The translations under genes and the position numbers were made by a program. The notes under the pieces were generated by a model that saw only the letters and a list, made by a program, of their open reading frames with translations, was not told the origin of the DNA and did not search any database. From Hirudinaria manillensis (taxonomy: Eukaryota > Annelida > Clitellata > Hirudinida > Hirudinidae), in NCBI GenBank assembly GCA_034509925.1, contig CM067534.1, positions 7,077,501 through 7,141,500 on the forward strand: a stretch of DNA of 64,000 nucleotides. The letters run 5' to 3'. This document shows, in pieces, positions 1 to 12,000 of this stretch (position 1 is its first letter; every line of letters begins with the position of its first letter).

Positions 1-1767
1 ATGTTTATTTTATTATTATTATTATTGTCATTAAATGGAACAAAATGAGATTTAATGAATCCGAATAAACAAGTCGATGGTGGCGTCGGATGTTTTGGAT
101 TGCGGGTTGGTGATTGGTTGGGTTGGAGTGTAGGGTCGGGTCAAAGGCTCAGCCCCAATAGGGTCCAGTTAAACATGTGTATGTGGTATGTATGGAAATT
201 TGTCTAAATAGTTAGGATACCTTAATAGTTTAAAATTTATATTATATATATATGCATAATTATTCATCGTCTTTACTCGGCATGGATTAGTATTTTGTTT
301 TGATGCATTTCCTTTCTTCATTATTTGTCATTCCATCTGTGATTGAAGATTAAGAAAAAGGGATTGATGGATTGAAATGATTGAAATAAATTACTCACAA
401 AATAATCAGTTGGACCATAAAAAAGAATTTACATTCACATTTAGAATTTACATTTGCGCATTACCTAATTGTGATAAATACGCGCCTGTGATAAATATTA
501 CCAGCAGCGTCTATAGCGCTGTATTTGATAAATTAACTTCATAAATAATCATAATTCCGTTAGTAAATTACTTTTTCAAGAAAATCGTTTATCATTTTCC
601 GGTAACCACGCATCTCGGCCTTTTCTTTACATTTGCAATTGTTCGATAAGTCAGCTGCCAGGCCTCTGTTGCCAGGCACAATCAATATGGACCATTTCCT
701 CTCTCAGGCTCCTCCATCATCTCTATTTTCTCTTGTTCGTCATCTTTTCGTTCGCTCGTTCATTATCTCTCTCCATTTATCTAGCGAAGCACAACAGATG
801 TGTTTTTCCCAAGCCTCCGTTTATTATCATTAACAGTCGAACAATCGTCTTGAAGATTTCTAATCTGGAACAATTACGAACCCACGAGAGCTTTACGTTT
901 GCTTTAATATAACTTATGGCATGCTCCACAATATTTCTATTTCTATTGTGACACTTTGTGCGCCACACCGAGATGTTACTAGAGGTAAAATTAAGTAACA
1001 ACGACGGATACTGAACGGATCGATATGTTTGCAATTTGTCGATTCGGTTTTGCAAGGATCGCTGCGTTTCATGGTGTTTTTATCTACTAGCACGAGGCTT
1101 CTCAATTCAATCAAAGGGCATAAAGCATTTCAGTCGGTGGAACAAATAAGATTTATATAACTTTTGAACACTCATATAATTTAGATGTTGGGAATATCTT
1201 AGACTTACTTATAAAAAAAGACTCAATTCTGTTGTTAAAATGGTAGATTGCATGTGCTTTCCGAAAGCATAATTGAGTTGATACAATAATCGCAAAATTC
1301 TTGAAAAGCTTTAAATCAATATTACCGTATTAACAATAAAATATAAATATATACTCACTATTTATTTTATGTAAAATGATATTTTCGTGATAAAGTGTAA
1401 ATCTCGCCTCATATTTGTATAACTTTGAAACATTTAGATAATCGAGTATTAGAACATTTACTTAAAATAATTCTTTAATTAAAATAATAATTTATGAAAA
1501 GTTCTTTATATCAATTTTTTTCAATATAAATTTTGTAAAACGAACAAGTGAGATTGTTGGAGATTTTTAAGTCCATAAATTGGCAATGAGAAATACTTAA
1601 CAAAACATTTAAGTTATTTAATTTTAAATAAAAATTAATTTTTTTGATTGTGCTAAGGCTACGATTTTTATTTTAATAATTTACTATTCACAACTCAAAA
1701 GTCTTCGGGGTAAAACAACGAGGGACTTCCTTTTCTTATATCGGCTTACGGTTGAGCACACGAAAAC
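1..1767. other. intergenic, no gene seen
   Basis: AT-rich sequence with short runs of A or T. Short open frames near 633-833 and 777-1114 have no splice context, no recognisable protein and overlap each other on opposite strands, so I treat them as chance. The right end should hold the promoter and 5' leader of the RPS23 gene that follows. Confidence 0.6.
1726..1737 (+). promoter_or_regulatory. 5' TOP-like pyrimidine tract of RPS23 copy 1
   Basis: The run CTTCCTTTTCTT lies 30 bases before the ATG. Vertebrate and many invertebrate ribosomal protein mRNAs start at a C followed by pyrimidines (TOP mRNAs, translation under TOR/LARP1 control). The transcription start is inferred from this tract, not shown. 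Confidence 0.5.
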
Positions 1768-2436
<669 letters not shown>

Positions 2437-3746
2437 GGACATTTTCACAAAGAATTTTGGTCCATAAAATTGTTGATTTTGCTTGAATTGCTGGGAAAAG
2501 TGTTCAAAACCTCGGGGTGGGTGCATGCAAATCATGAGAAAATCATCTTAAAATGGGATATGCAAAATGGATTACAACTATCAGAGCCCTAGCTATTGAA
2601 TCTAGAAAAGTCATTTGTTAATATAATTGCATTACCAAGTGTGGGGTGAGAGCAATGGGTGTGGGTATGCAGGTTATTAGAATGAGCTGAAATAGTGCTT
2701 TTGTTGTGTTCAAAACTGGGAAAGCTGGTATTGCAAATGTATATCAAATGCATCTTGTAACTGTCTAAGTGGTTTTCATTGTTGTACATGAATCTTTAGA
2801 TGATACCTCATTAGATATGGAAATGAAAGACTGGGATTTTATGGTGAGAATAATTTATTAATTGGCTTTAACTTGTTTAATTAGTGGTAAATTATGGAAA
2901 CAATGACATTTAATTAATACAATTTAAAGAGCATAAAATGGCTGAATACTCTAGAGGCTGTGTTTAGTTCGATACATTTACAAAGCATCTTGGGAGATAT
3001 TAGAGAAAACTGAAAAATGACAATTCATGTTGCTGTAGTTATCTTCTTAAAACTGCATTCCTCTTTAACTTGTGTAAGCCGTTTAACAACAATTTAACCC
3101 CTAAGACAACAGATGCCACAATCTCTTTATTTTGGTATATTTATCAATTCCATGGCACATGTCATTGATCAATCTTATGCAGCTGTAAGTGATTAAGCAT
3201 CGATCACAATGGTTGTGAACGTGGGCATTGATACGTGGCGTTATCGATGAGGAGATGGCATTTCAAGGAGCAACTCAGGATTGGATTGATGCCATAGTAG
3301 AAAACACCCAGTGCTTGCCAAATATGTTAGTTTTCCACAAACTCTTTTTCATGATTGTCATTTGTTCAAATGAATAATAATGATTTCTGGCAGATAAATA
3401 TCAGCAAGTTGGAAATGTAAAAGCAGATTGACATTGGCCGATACAATTTCTTCATGTCAATTCTAGGATCGTTATAGTTCCACACAAACCCAGTCAGTAG
3501 CTTATGAGGAATAACTCAAGTGGTTGTCCAAGATTTTGCAATTTCCATCGCCTCAATGAATGCTGTGGACTCAGCTATCCATTTTTAAAATAACTTTTTG
3601 TCAACATTTAAGCATTTGCATTATCTTTTAAAACTCAAAAAATATATGTAAAAAGTTAATAAAAACTCTTATTTTATTTATTTATTAGTTAATGTATTTC
3701 AAGTGTGGTTATGGGCTTGAGATCGCCATGGTATTGCTGTCGATGG
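2437..3746. other. intergenic between convergent genes
   Basis: AT-rich 3' flank shared by RPS23 copy 1 (+) and KIN17 (-). No open frame with splice sites or known protein was seen. A CATAAA near 2463 might serve as a weak poly(A) signal for RPS23. Confidence 0.5.
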
Positions 3747-4931
3747 TTAATAAACCTTGCAGATGTCTTCGTAGTCTGTATTATTCAGTATCTTACCCTT
3801 GGCGGGACCCGAATCCAGGCATACAGTGCAACAAAAGTCCTTTTCTTGGAGAGACTTCAGTGTTGCCTTCTCACCTTTGTACGGCCCCTTGACGATCAGT
3901 ACCTGCTTGCCTATTGCCGGAAGAACCGTCCTGACGTCGGACTGGTTGAGCTTCAATGTCGTGCCTGTATCAATGAGAGCTACAACAACGTCTTGTTTGG
4001 CCTTTACCTCTGTTATGACAGCCTTTTTATTGCAGAACTCGTCTCCTGCAGCACTGCTGACAATTTTGATGACGATTCCCTCGGCAACCCAGCAATTGTC
4101 TCTGTCGAGCCTAGATCTTTTCATATCTTTTAGCTCTTCCAGGGCAGAGAGCTTCCTCTTTCCATTAGTGGAGCTGTCCTTAGAGGATTTCTCCAGTTTG
4201 GCCAGATTGGCTTGTCTCTGTTCATATTCTGCCTTGGCGAGAACATTCGTCTTCAAACCGGATGATGATTTAGCTGCCGGGACGGCGGGCATCTTGAAAA
4301 CTATCTTCTCGTCCGGATCGTTTCTCACGAGTTCCTTGGGTTGAGGATCCGTCTCCTCTCCTTTTACTTTCGCATACTCTTTGGCACCCCTTTCGATCAT
4401 GCGCTGTATCCTCTTCTCCTCCATTTCCGCCTCCTTCATGCTCGTCTTTTCCATGTCCTGGAGTTTGTTCTGCCTCAGTATGGTCTCTGGTCTCCTGTCA
4501 ATGTACTGGATGAACCATCCCTTTTCCGTTTCGTCCACGGTGCAGATATTCTGCCGTCCGAGCCACTGAACGTATCCGGTCAGGGAAGTCCAACGTGTAC
4601 TGTTCATGTGCAAATGGTTTTTGTCGGATATGTACTCTTGATAGACGACGTTGCACTTGATGCGCGTCGTGCCATACCTCCTGCTCAAGAGATTGATGAA
4701 GGAGTCGTGGAACTCCTGTGAAAATGAGTCGACGAACTTGTTCGGGTTTTCGGCTACGAGAAGTAGCTGCCTGTGGTGAGACTCGCTTGACGTGTGCATT
4801 TTGAAGCCGTTCTCATCTCGGCACTGTTTCTGACACATCTGACAGTACCATCTCAGCTTTTGCAAGCCCTTTGACTTTATTCTGTTACTGATGGCCTTGG
4901 GTGTAAGAAAGCCGGCTTTTTCCTTTCCCAT
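3747..4931 (-). CDS. KIN: KIN17 DNA/RNA-binding protein
   Basis: One uninterrupted frame of 394 residues with a normal ATG start and stop. KIN17 is a nuclear protein linked to DNA replication, damage response and pre-mRNA processing. The N-terminus MGKEKAGFLTPKAISNRIKS is the family signature. A C2H2 zinc finger follows (Cys30, Cys33, His46, His52), then the winged-helix KIN17 domain (about residues 51-160, with the GYVQWLGRQ and GWFIQYIDR blocks). Next comes a Lys/Glu-rich linker with a predicted coiled coil. The C-terminal tandem SH3-like region contains a KOW motif (about 345-394, VLIVKGPYKGEKATL). Length matches animal KIN17 (about 390). The gene is intronless here, unlike most neighbours. 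Confidence 0.96.
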   Translation of the reverse strand: MGKEKAGFLTPKAISNRIKSKGLQKLRWYCQMCQKQCRDENGFKMHTSSESHHRQLLLVAENPNKFVDSFSQEFHDSFINLLSRRYGTTRIKCNVVYQEYISDKNHLHMNSTRWTSLTGYVQWLGRQNICTVDETEKGWFIQYIDRRPETILRQNKLQDMEKTSMKEAEMEEKRIQRMIERGAKEYAKVKGEETDPQPKELVRNDPDEKIVFKMPAVPAAKSSSGLKTNVLAKAEYEQRQANLAKLEKSSKDSSTNGKRKLSALEELKDMKRSRLDRDNCWVAEGIVIKIVSSAAGDEFCNKKAVITEVKAKQDVVVALIDTGTTLKLNQSDVRTVLPAIGKQVLIVKGPYKGEKATLKSLQEKDFCCTVCLDSGPAKGKILNNTDYEDICKVY

Positions 4932-5590
4932 ACTGACGGGTAGTTAGTTGCGTCTGTGATTGGTTAAAATTTATTGTTTGTCTTGCGATAATTCGAAAGT
5001 TCGCTTAGAATCATATGCGGTTTATGGTTGGTAGTTGATTGAGATGGATTTCCAAAGATTCTGAGTATTGGCTTTTTAATTTATTTTTATGTGCGATTAA
5101 TGTAATTAAGTTTTAATCATTAAAACATTTTATAAAATACGAGTAGAAACTTCATTTTTATCAATCTCAGATAGCGTTCAATTGGTCGTGTTACATTAAT
5201 TATTAATTTAATTTGTGTTAGGCGAGAACCAATCCTATTTTCCTATATTCAAAATAACAACAACGATAATATATCATAGCGATAATTGCATTAGTGTTTT
5301 TTTAATGTTGTGGTTAAAATGACCATGTCAAGGTGGCGCACTGAAAAATTAGATTTGGCTCAACAAGCAAATTTGTTTGATGTCCTTATAAACTGAAAAA
5401 GAATTGGTGCGCCAAGTATTTTGTTGTCGATTTGAGCTGGAACACAACGCTAACATAGATATTTATGATTCAGTCCATTTAATGTAAATAGTTAATAACG
5501 CGAGTATTGAAATAAAACATTTCGTGCAATTTTATTAAAAGTACAAAACAACTGACAAGTAAGGAGGCTTGGAATCATATTTCTGATTCC
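4932..5590. other. intergenic; KIN17 upstream and RPB5 3' flank
   Basis: No coding signal. The KIN17 promoter should lie just above 4931. Both neighbours read on the minus strand. Confidence 0.5.
5531..5536 (-). terminator. poly(A) signal AATAAA for RPB5
   Basis: Reverse-strand AATAAA about 55 bases past the RPB5 stop codon, a normal spacing for 3' end formation. Confidence 0.55.
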
Positions 5591-6220
5591 TCAAACCACA
5601 AGTCTGTAAGAAACGTATCTACCTGAAGTTTCGGAAGGCCTGACTATTTTAACGACTTGGCCTTTTTTCAGACCGAAGTATCGCGCTATAGGATCCATCG
5701 TTTGCATCCTGGGAAGCTGGCTTTCCTTGAGCTTGTACCTATCAAGAAGTTCTTTCTTCTCTTCGTTTGTCAGTAGGATGTGCTCAGGAACGAGTTGGTG
5801 CTCGGTGACGTTAAAGAGCAATTCACTCTCCAGGAACATCTCTATAATGTATTTGGGTGCCATATCCTGCAAGGCCTGTTTAGCACTGGGCGACATGCCC
5901 TCCCTGACGATGAGGATGGCTCTGAAGATGTTTTCTTCCTGCATTTTCTGACAACACTCTTTCACGGTCTTTATGCCGATCTTCTTCACATCTTCCGTGA
6001 ACTTGACCAGCATCTGATCAGTCGGATCGTCGTTATGTGCCACCAAGAAGGTCAAACTCGCCCTCAACTGGTCCCTGAGGCCGTTGCCATATTGTTGTTT
6101 GAACTGGTCGAGTGTCATGTCCAGTTCTGACTGAGTGACCAAGTACATCCTGTCGTGACACATTTGCATCAATGTCCTCTTGATCTTGAACATCCTCTCC
6201 ATTTCTAATTCGTCGTTCAT
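5591..6220 (-). CDS. POLR2E: RNA polymerases I, II and III subunit RPABC1 (RPB5)
   Basis: Single exon of 209 residues, close to the human length of 210. RPB5 is shared by all three nuclear RNA polymerases. Its N-terminal jaw domain (about residues 1-135) contacts downstream DNA. The C-terminal assembly domain (about 136-209) resembles archaeal RpoH. Seen here: the N-terminal helix region with [17 protein letters not shown], the [13 protein letters not shown] block, [20 protein letters not shown], and the C-terminal [20 protein letters not shown]. These last blocks are near-diagnostic for the subunit. No introns, which is unusual beside intron-rich neighbours. Confidence 0.97.
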   Translation of the reverse strand: MNDELEMERMFKIKRTLMQMCHDRMYLVTQSELDMTLDQFKQQYGNGLRDQLRASLTFLVAHNDDPTDQMLVKFTEDVKKIGIKTVKECCQKMQEENIFRAILIVREGMSPSAKQALQDMAPKYIIEMFLESELLFNVTEHQLVPEHILLTNEEKKELLDRYKLKESQLPRMQTMDPIARYFGLKKGQVVKIVRPSETSGRYVSYRLVV

Positions 6221-6825
6221 GGTTGTAATCTGTGTGATATAAGATGCTTCGAGTAGATTGGCTGATTGTTTAGTTTTTGAACGGGCGTGGTGAGCCGTCG
6301 TTGTAATAACATAGAAATAAAAGATTCAGAATATAAATAGTAAATGCTATTAATTAAATTTAATTAATTAAATTTTATTTTAAATATTATATTATTTTAT
6401 AATTAATTTTATATTAAACGTTTTATATTAAATTTACTAATAAGTATTATTTATTCTTCATTCGTCGATATTTATCCAAACATTCGGCAATTCAAAAATT
6501 TGGTTTTGGCGTTTAAACTCAAAAAATAAACTAGGCACAATAACATAACAATATTCCAAAACCAAATATTTATTTCTGGAATACCTTAAAGCCCTATAAC
6601 TTTATACTTTAAGAATCTTGTTAACCTCAACAAAGCATCTTTTGATCCCATATATTTTGAGATTACCGTATATGCTAATTTTATTTGTTCCAAATACTCG
6701 CATTGAAGGAAGTATATCGTCCAATAAGTGGTGTAATGAGATACAGACAAAACAAGATTATGGTATCTTTTTAACTGTTTGATGTAAGAGCAAGCATCCA
6801 TATTTACAAGGTTTATTAAAAAAAT
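6221..6825. other. intergenic between RPB5 and ZNF830
   Basis: AT-rich. A 71-codon minus-strand frame at 6586-6801 lies past the ZNF830 poly(A) signal and resembles no protein I know. I do not annotate it. Confidence 0.5.
6812..6817 (-). terminator. poly(A) signal AATAAA for ZNF830
   Basis: Reverse-strand AATAAA only 8 bases after the ZNF830 stop codon, so the 3' UTR would be very short if it is used. Confidence 0.45.
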
Positions 6826-8001
6826 TTAAAAAAGAAATTTACGCCTCCAATTTTCATCATCATCGTCGTCAATATCAATATCATCATCGACGTCATCGCT
6901 TTCTTCCTTCACTTCAACTTTCTTCTCTTCTGTTGTCTTTTTAGGTACTCCAGTGGTGGACTTTGTTTTCTGAATGACGTCGTATATTCTCTTCCAATAA
7001 CCCATTTGTTCGTCAATGTCTTCAATCTCCCTGTCTAATCTCCTTTCTTCATAATCTTCTTCCTCCATGGCCTCGGAGATTTCGGTTTCTTCTCTGATCT
7101 CCTTCTGGAACTTTGCCATCTCCTCCTCCATTTTGTCCTTGAACGGGACGTTGCGAGCTTTGGCGTCGAGTTTTGGATCGTCAAAGAAACCGGCGGGGAG
7201 CGATGCATCGACGCCTTTCTTTTTGGCCGTCCCTTCGACAACAGTGCTAGAACTTTCTCGGCTTTCTTCGGCAACTTTCTTATCTTTTTCTTCTTCGTCA
7301 TCATCGGATGAATCGTAATCGGCAAGTTGAATTTTGGGGGGATCGATGCCATTACTTTGTTGACCGCCTTTGTTACTCGTTGGCACAACACCACCTGTTG
7401 AGTAATATTTATTTTTTAATAATTAGTACAATGTATAACATGACAATACAGAGGATATTAAAATGTACTTTTAAGAAATTAAGTTACATTTAGAATCAAG
7501 TACGAAGATATCAGTGTAACATTGAAATCTATAGTGCAACTACAATTTCTAATGAAATAGATTAATGACAATAATCAAAACAAAAAATAATTAAGAAGTC
7601 AATGAAAATTTCTCACCTTTGAATTTCTTGGGTGAATGCATATCTGGTTCTGAATTTTCTATTCTCCTTTTGGTGGGCATTTTTGCTGGTACGTTGGGCT
7701 TGACCAAATTCTTAAAATAATTAAAATCATTTGAGATGTTGACATTATTGCTAGTTGATTATATAATTATCCAAATTTCATAATTGAATGAATTAACTAC
7801 CTCTTTATGAGACCGACTAAGTAGATGGGCATTCCAGAGCTTTTCACTTTTTATAACTGTGCAACATAGTGAACATGTAAGCTGGTCTAGAGTGTTGTAT
7901 TTTGCGTATGTGGATGTTATCTTAGTCTTATTGGCGGCGGACTTTTCTTTCATCATCCTCCTTAATTCATCCTGGGTTATTTTTTTAGTTTGATTCGCCA
8001 T
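6826..8001 (-). CDS. ZNF830: ZNF830-like zinc finger protein (CCDC16/OMCG1 family)
   Basis: Three exons: 7801-8001, 7617-7710 and 6826-7394, joined in phase to 287 residues. ZNF830 is a nuclear protein associated with pre-mRNA splicing complexes and needed in early mouse development. The N-terminus has the TQDELRRMMKE block followed by one C2H2 finger (Cys43, Cys46, His59, His65, ending SRSHKE). A basic segment with KRR and KKFK could act as a nuclear signal. The C-terminal half is acidic and predicted coiled coil, with the family block LPAGFFDDPKLDAKARNVPF and the region around YEERRLDREIEDIDEQM. It ends in a run of Asp. Length is somewhat shorter than human (372). The frame from 7386 opens with GTG, an internal Val codon and not the start. 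Confidence 0.9.
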
Positions 8002-9031
8002 ATTTCTAATGCTTGGAAAATAGCAAAATTGTCAAGCAACAATCCGGTCAGAGGATTTCCAAATTCACAAGTCGATAAACATATTATCGCCAACGATGTT
8101 GACTTGAATTTTATCGTAAATGAAAGATTATGTATTTTTTATTTAAAACAAATTAATTAAGTTTTTAAAAACAAAATAATTAATTAAATTAATTAAGTTT
8201 TTAAAAACAAATTAATTAAATTAATCAAGTTTTTAAAAACAAATTTAAGATCATTTGATCATAAGATCAAATCATTTGATTTTTTTTAGATTGTTCGGTT
8301 TTTATCGCGTTCACTACAAAGTCCTGACGGAGAATACCGCGGTCAAATAATGCTCTAAAATTGAAATTTTTAATTTCTTCGGAGTTACAATGCAACTCAG
8401 TGACCCCACTGGATGACAAGGTTCCCTTCGAGCGAGAATGCGCTGATGGATGGCAGCCTCCCCCCCTACATGATTACTGATGGTTCGAAAGAGGCACTGC
8501 CGAAAATTATTCTCGATTAAAAACTATAACAGTCCTATCTTATCTGCAAGAATGTGTTGAACCGGAGTGACAACTAACCTCGAACGACAATATTACTATC
8601 TACTCTTAAGGAATACATAACTAGCAAATGGCATAAGAAACATCCAATTGCCAACTAAAATGTGCAGGATCACCTCTACATTAAAGGCTTTGTCAAGTCT
8701 TGTCTTATTTACTGTAACCAGGTCCTGATGGGAATCTAGCCATTTGGTGGATCATTTTTATTTAGTTGACAACTAAATCCAAAATGAAAATGTATAATTA
8801 ATTAAATATAATTAAATGTATAATTAACTGACAAGTTCCAAATGGTAACATATCTGCAAGAATTCTTGCAGATGCCACAATTCATTAGATTGATAATTTT
8901 ACAATCCAGAATATAATATAATGTAATAAAATAATAATGATAATAATAACTAAAAAATTATGATGACTTCAATGATGACAACGACAATAGTAGGTGCATA
9001 CAAGGTTGCAAAGTGTGATGCAACAAAAATT
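8002..9031. other. intergenic between ZNF830 and TANGO1
   Basis: Holds the ZNF830 promoter and TANGO1 3' flank. Contains a short AT-rich repeat cluster (8150-8245) and, at 8330-8520, a more GC-rich stretch with no open frame and no match to the snRNAs I compared it with. Confidence 0.5.
8150..8245. repeat. three copies of a palindromic AT-rich motif
   Basis: The unit ATTAAGTTTTTAAAAACAAA occurs three times (the third reads ATCAAG), at spacings of about 37 and 31 bases. Its core GTTTTTAAAAAC is a perfect 12-base palindrome. Between units lie runs of TTAATTAA. Probably simple-sequence drift; a hairpin or binding-site array is possible. Confidence 0.6.
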
Positions 9032-12000
9032 CTATTTGTCATTGCTTGTCCTGTAAGATCCATCACCTTTCTCCATGTAAAAAGAATCCAATGGTCTATT
9101 GTTCATCAATGGAGGAGCATACTTATCTTTGAGATCAGCCGGTGACGACTTATTTCTGCTGGCAGGCGACGGCCCGAATCTCGGGGGCGACCTAGTTCTC
9201 GCCAAGGAGTAGCGATCCCTCTCGTCGAGAGAATCTTCGGAAGGCAGATCCCTGAATCTCTGCAAAGTCGGGGAGTCTTCTCTCGACCTTGTCGGCAGTC
9301 GAGGGGGCACGAAAGGGTGGCGCATCAGAAACGGAGGAGGGGGCAAGAATTGGGGAGGGATGGGGCCGATGGCAGACGGATGAGGAGAGCGAGACGGAGG
9401 CATGAAGTTGGGAGGAGATGGCATGTTTTCCCTTCAAAGGAATTTGAAGATATTTGTTATGGAAGTGTTAAGCATTTCAATTGTAATGAAAAGCATAATG
9501 GAATCACATTATTGTAGAACAAAAATAGAAAGTTGAATGATTTTGAGAACGTCTGAAAAGACAAACCTGAGCAAAAGATTTCTAGAAGTGGGTCTCATGT
9601 CTTCTTTAGTCTGCGAGGTGTTCAGAGTTTCTTGGCATAGAAAAACCATATAAAAAAAAGGTTAGAACCTTCTCGTATTGTTGGAATGGATAATAAATTA
9701 TGAACACGGACATTTTAATGATTTTAATGTAACGCCAAGGAAGTTTACAGAATAGAAAATCAATGTGAGATCAATAAGATTTTCAATTCACCTGTAGACT
9801 TGTGCACGGCCATCATGGATTCCAATAAATTTATTCTTTCTCTGTATTGAAGCAACCTGATTGGACGACACAAATTTAAGTATTAAGACGTTAAGATGTT
9901 ATGATGCGCTGTATCCAATTGCCAATGCCAATTCATCATACTTCTGTCTCATTATTTCTGCTTCCTTGACTTTCATGTTGTAATCCCTTTCAGTCTGCTT
10001 GACAAAGACCTGGATGAATGAACATTTAACATCAGAGTATCCATCGGTCAGGGTATCTCTTTAGACTGGTTATTATTAAAATTAATTAACTATTATTAAA
10101 ACTTGATAACCAATTACAAAGAAGAGATTAAGAGATTGAATCAAAAATAATTGGAAGAAAGAAATAGATGGAAAATCATCGCTTGACCAACCAAGTTTTC
10201 CTGTAGTCTGTTCTCTTGAAGAGCCATCTGCATAGAAAATATTTAAACTTCACAACGTATCAAAACAAAGATATTTAATAACCGCTGAATTGGCATCCAG
10301 GGTATTATTAATTCTGACCTGTTTTTCATAATGTATGCCAATCCTTTCCAATTCCTGATTCAGAACTTCTACCCGATTCCTGAACAAATTAAGGTAAACA
10401 AAGTCATGAGTAAAACTCATGAATAAACAAATAAGATTTGATATCATCATCATCATCATCGAACGACGGCAGGGAAGTGCAAAGCGGTCGACGAACTTGT
10501 AATCGGCAACCATCTTGTCCACCTCCTTGTATCTCTCGTTGGCGCTCTTCTTCTGACTGTTCATGGCTTTCTCTTTTGCCTCCTTCTCCTGCAGCATCCT
10601 ACAGAGGAAGAAGGAGAAGAAAGAGATAAAGCGATAAAGCATTTAAACCCCAGAAATAATCGTCTAATCACTTAACATAAAGGTTTGTAGAAGAATCTAT
10701 CAGAACAAAATGGGCTGAACGTATTTGGCATGGTAAGTTTTAAAGGAGAATTACTTGTTGTATTCTTTCTCCCGCTGCTTGTAATAATCGGAAAGAACGT
10801 CGATCTTCATCGTCGATGCCGTCGCATGACGCTCCGCATCCTCCCTCAGCTGCTCGACCTTTTCCGTTTCTTCCGTCATTCTTTTCAGCTCGTCTTCAGA
10901 AAAACAAACGAAGGATTCGGATTAAAAACCGATTCTGACGCCAAAAGAAGCGACCAAAAATGTGCAAACCGTTGAGATCCATTCTCCTCCTGGCAGCTCC
11001 CGATAGTGACTTCTTCAAGGAATCTTTCTCGTCCTCCATTTCATCCATCCTGCTTCTCATCTGGAAATTAGACGGCCATTTCAATGCTGGCTCAAGTTAT
11101 GTAGTTAACATTGGATTACAATTACATTTGATTTACAATCAGTGATTTTACTGATTACAGAAGTGAATCAAGGATGAAGAAATAAAATTATTTTGCAAGA
11201 CATAATAATAATAATAATAATGATAATAATGATAATAATAATAATAATATGGCAATAAACGACTTCATTCAGAGTGAACAGGTGGTCAACATTCAGCTAG
11301 TTGACATGTTACGCTCAATGAATATTCATAATCCAATAAATACCTGTGCTATGTAAATGAGATGCTTTATTTTCTCCTCAAGTTTTTCCTTTTTCTTTTC
11401 ACCACCATCATCATCATCACCACCTTCATCATCGTCGTCGTCATCTTGTAAGTGCTTCATCATCTTCAGCTGCATGATGGCTTCTCTCAGAATCTGCATG
11501 GATGATTTCAGGACGTGAACGCGTGACAACGGCGATGGAGGAAAAATTCAAAAAGCTTTTAACTTAAAACTGCCACCATCAATCTTAACCAACCAACCGA
11601 CCAATCAATGAACAGAGATAAAAGAAAACATCATTAATAAAATTAAACGATATTAATTTATGAGTTAATCAGTACAATGCATGCATACTAATGAAAGTAA
11701 GAGTTTAATTAATAAACATAATGAAACATCTGCAAGTAACATAAACATGTTTGTCATTTCATTTCCATCCACTCGCCTTGTTCTCTTTTTCTTTTGTTTC
11801 GATGTCGTCAGACTTTTTCGAACAATCCTTCGTCAGGAGGTTAACAGCCGTTTGCAGCTCTCCTGACCTAATTAGTTATGCATGAGATTAATTTATTATA
11901 ATGAGGCAGACTATTTAACATGGCAATGGACTTTATTTTTATACCAAGAGATGGTCAAGTTAAACCAATATAAGTGGCACAAATCATTAATATTAATATT

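Noticed and set aside
6586..6801. 71-codon minus-strand frame below ZNF830
   Set aside because: Beyond the ZNF830 stop and poly(A) signal, AT-rich, no splice link and no recognisable protein.
8330..8520. GC-richer patch considered as an snRNA or spliced-leader gene
   Set aside because: No match to the conserved parts of U1, U2, U4, U5, U6 or U6atac that I could recall, and no Sm-site plus hairpin arrangement.
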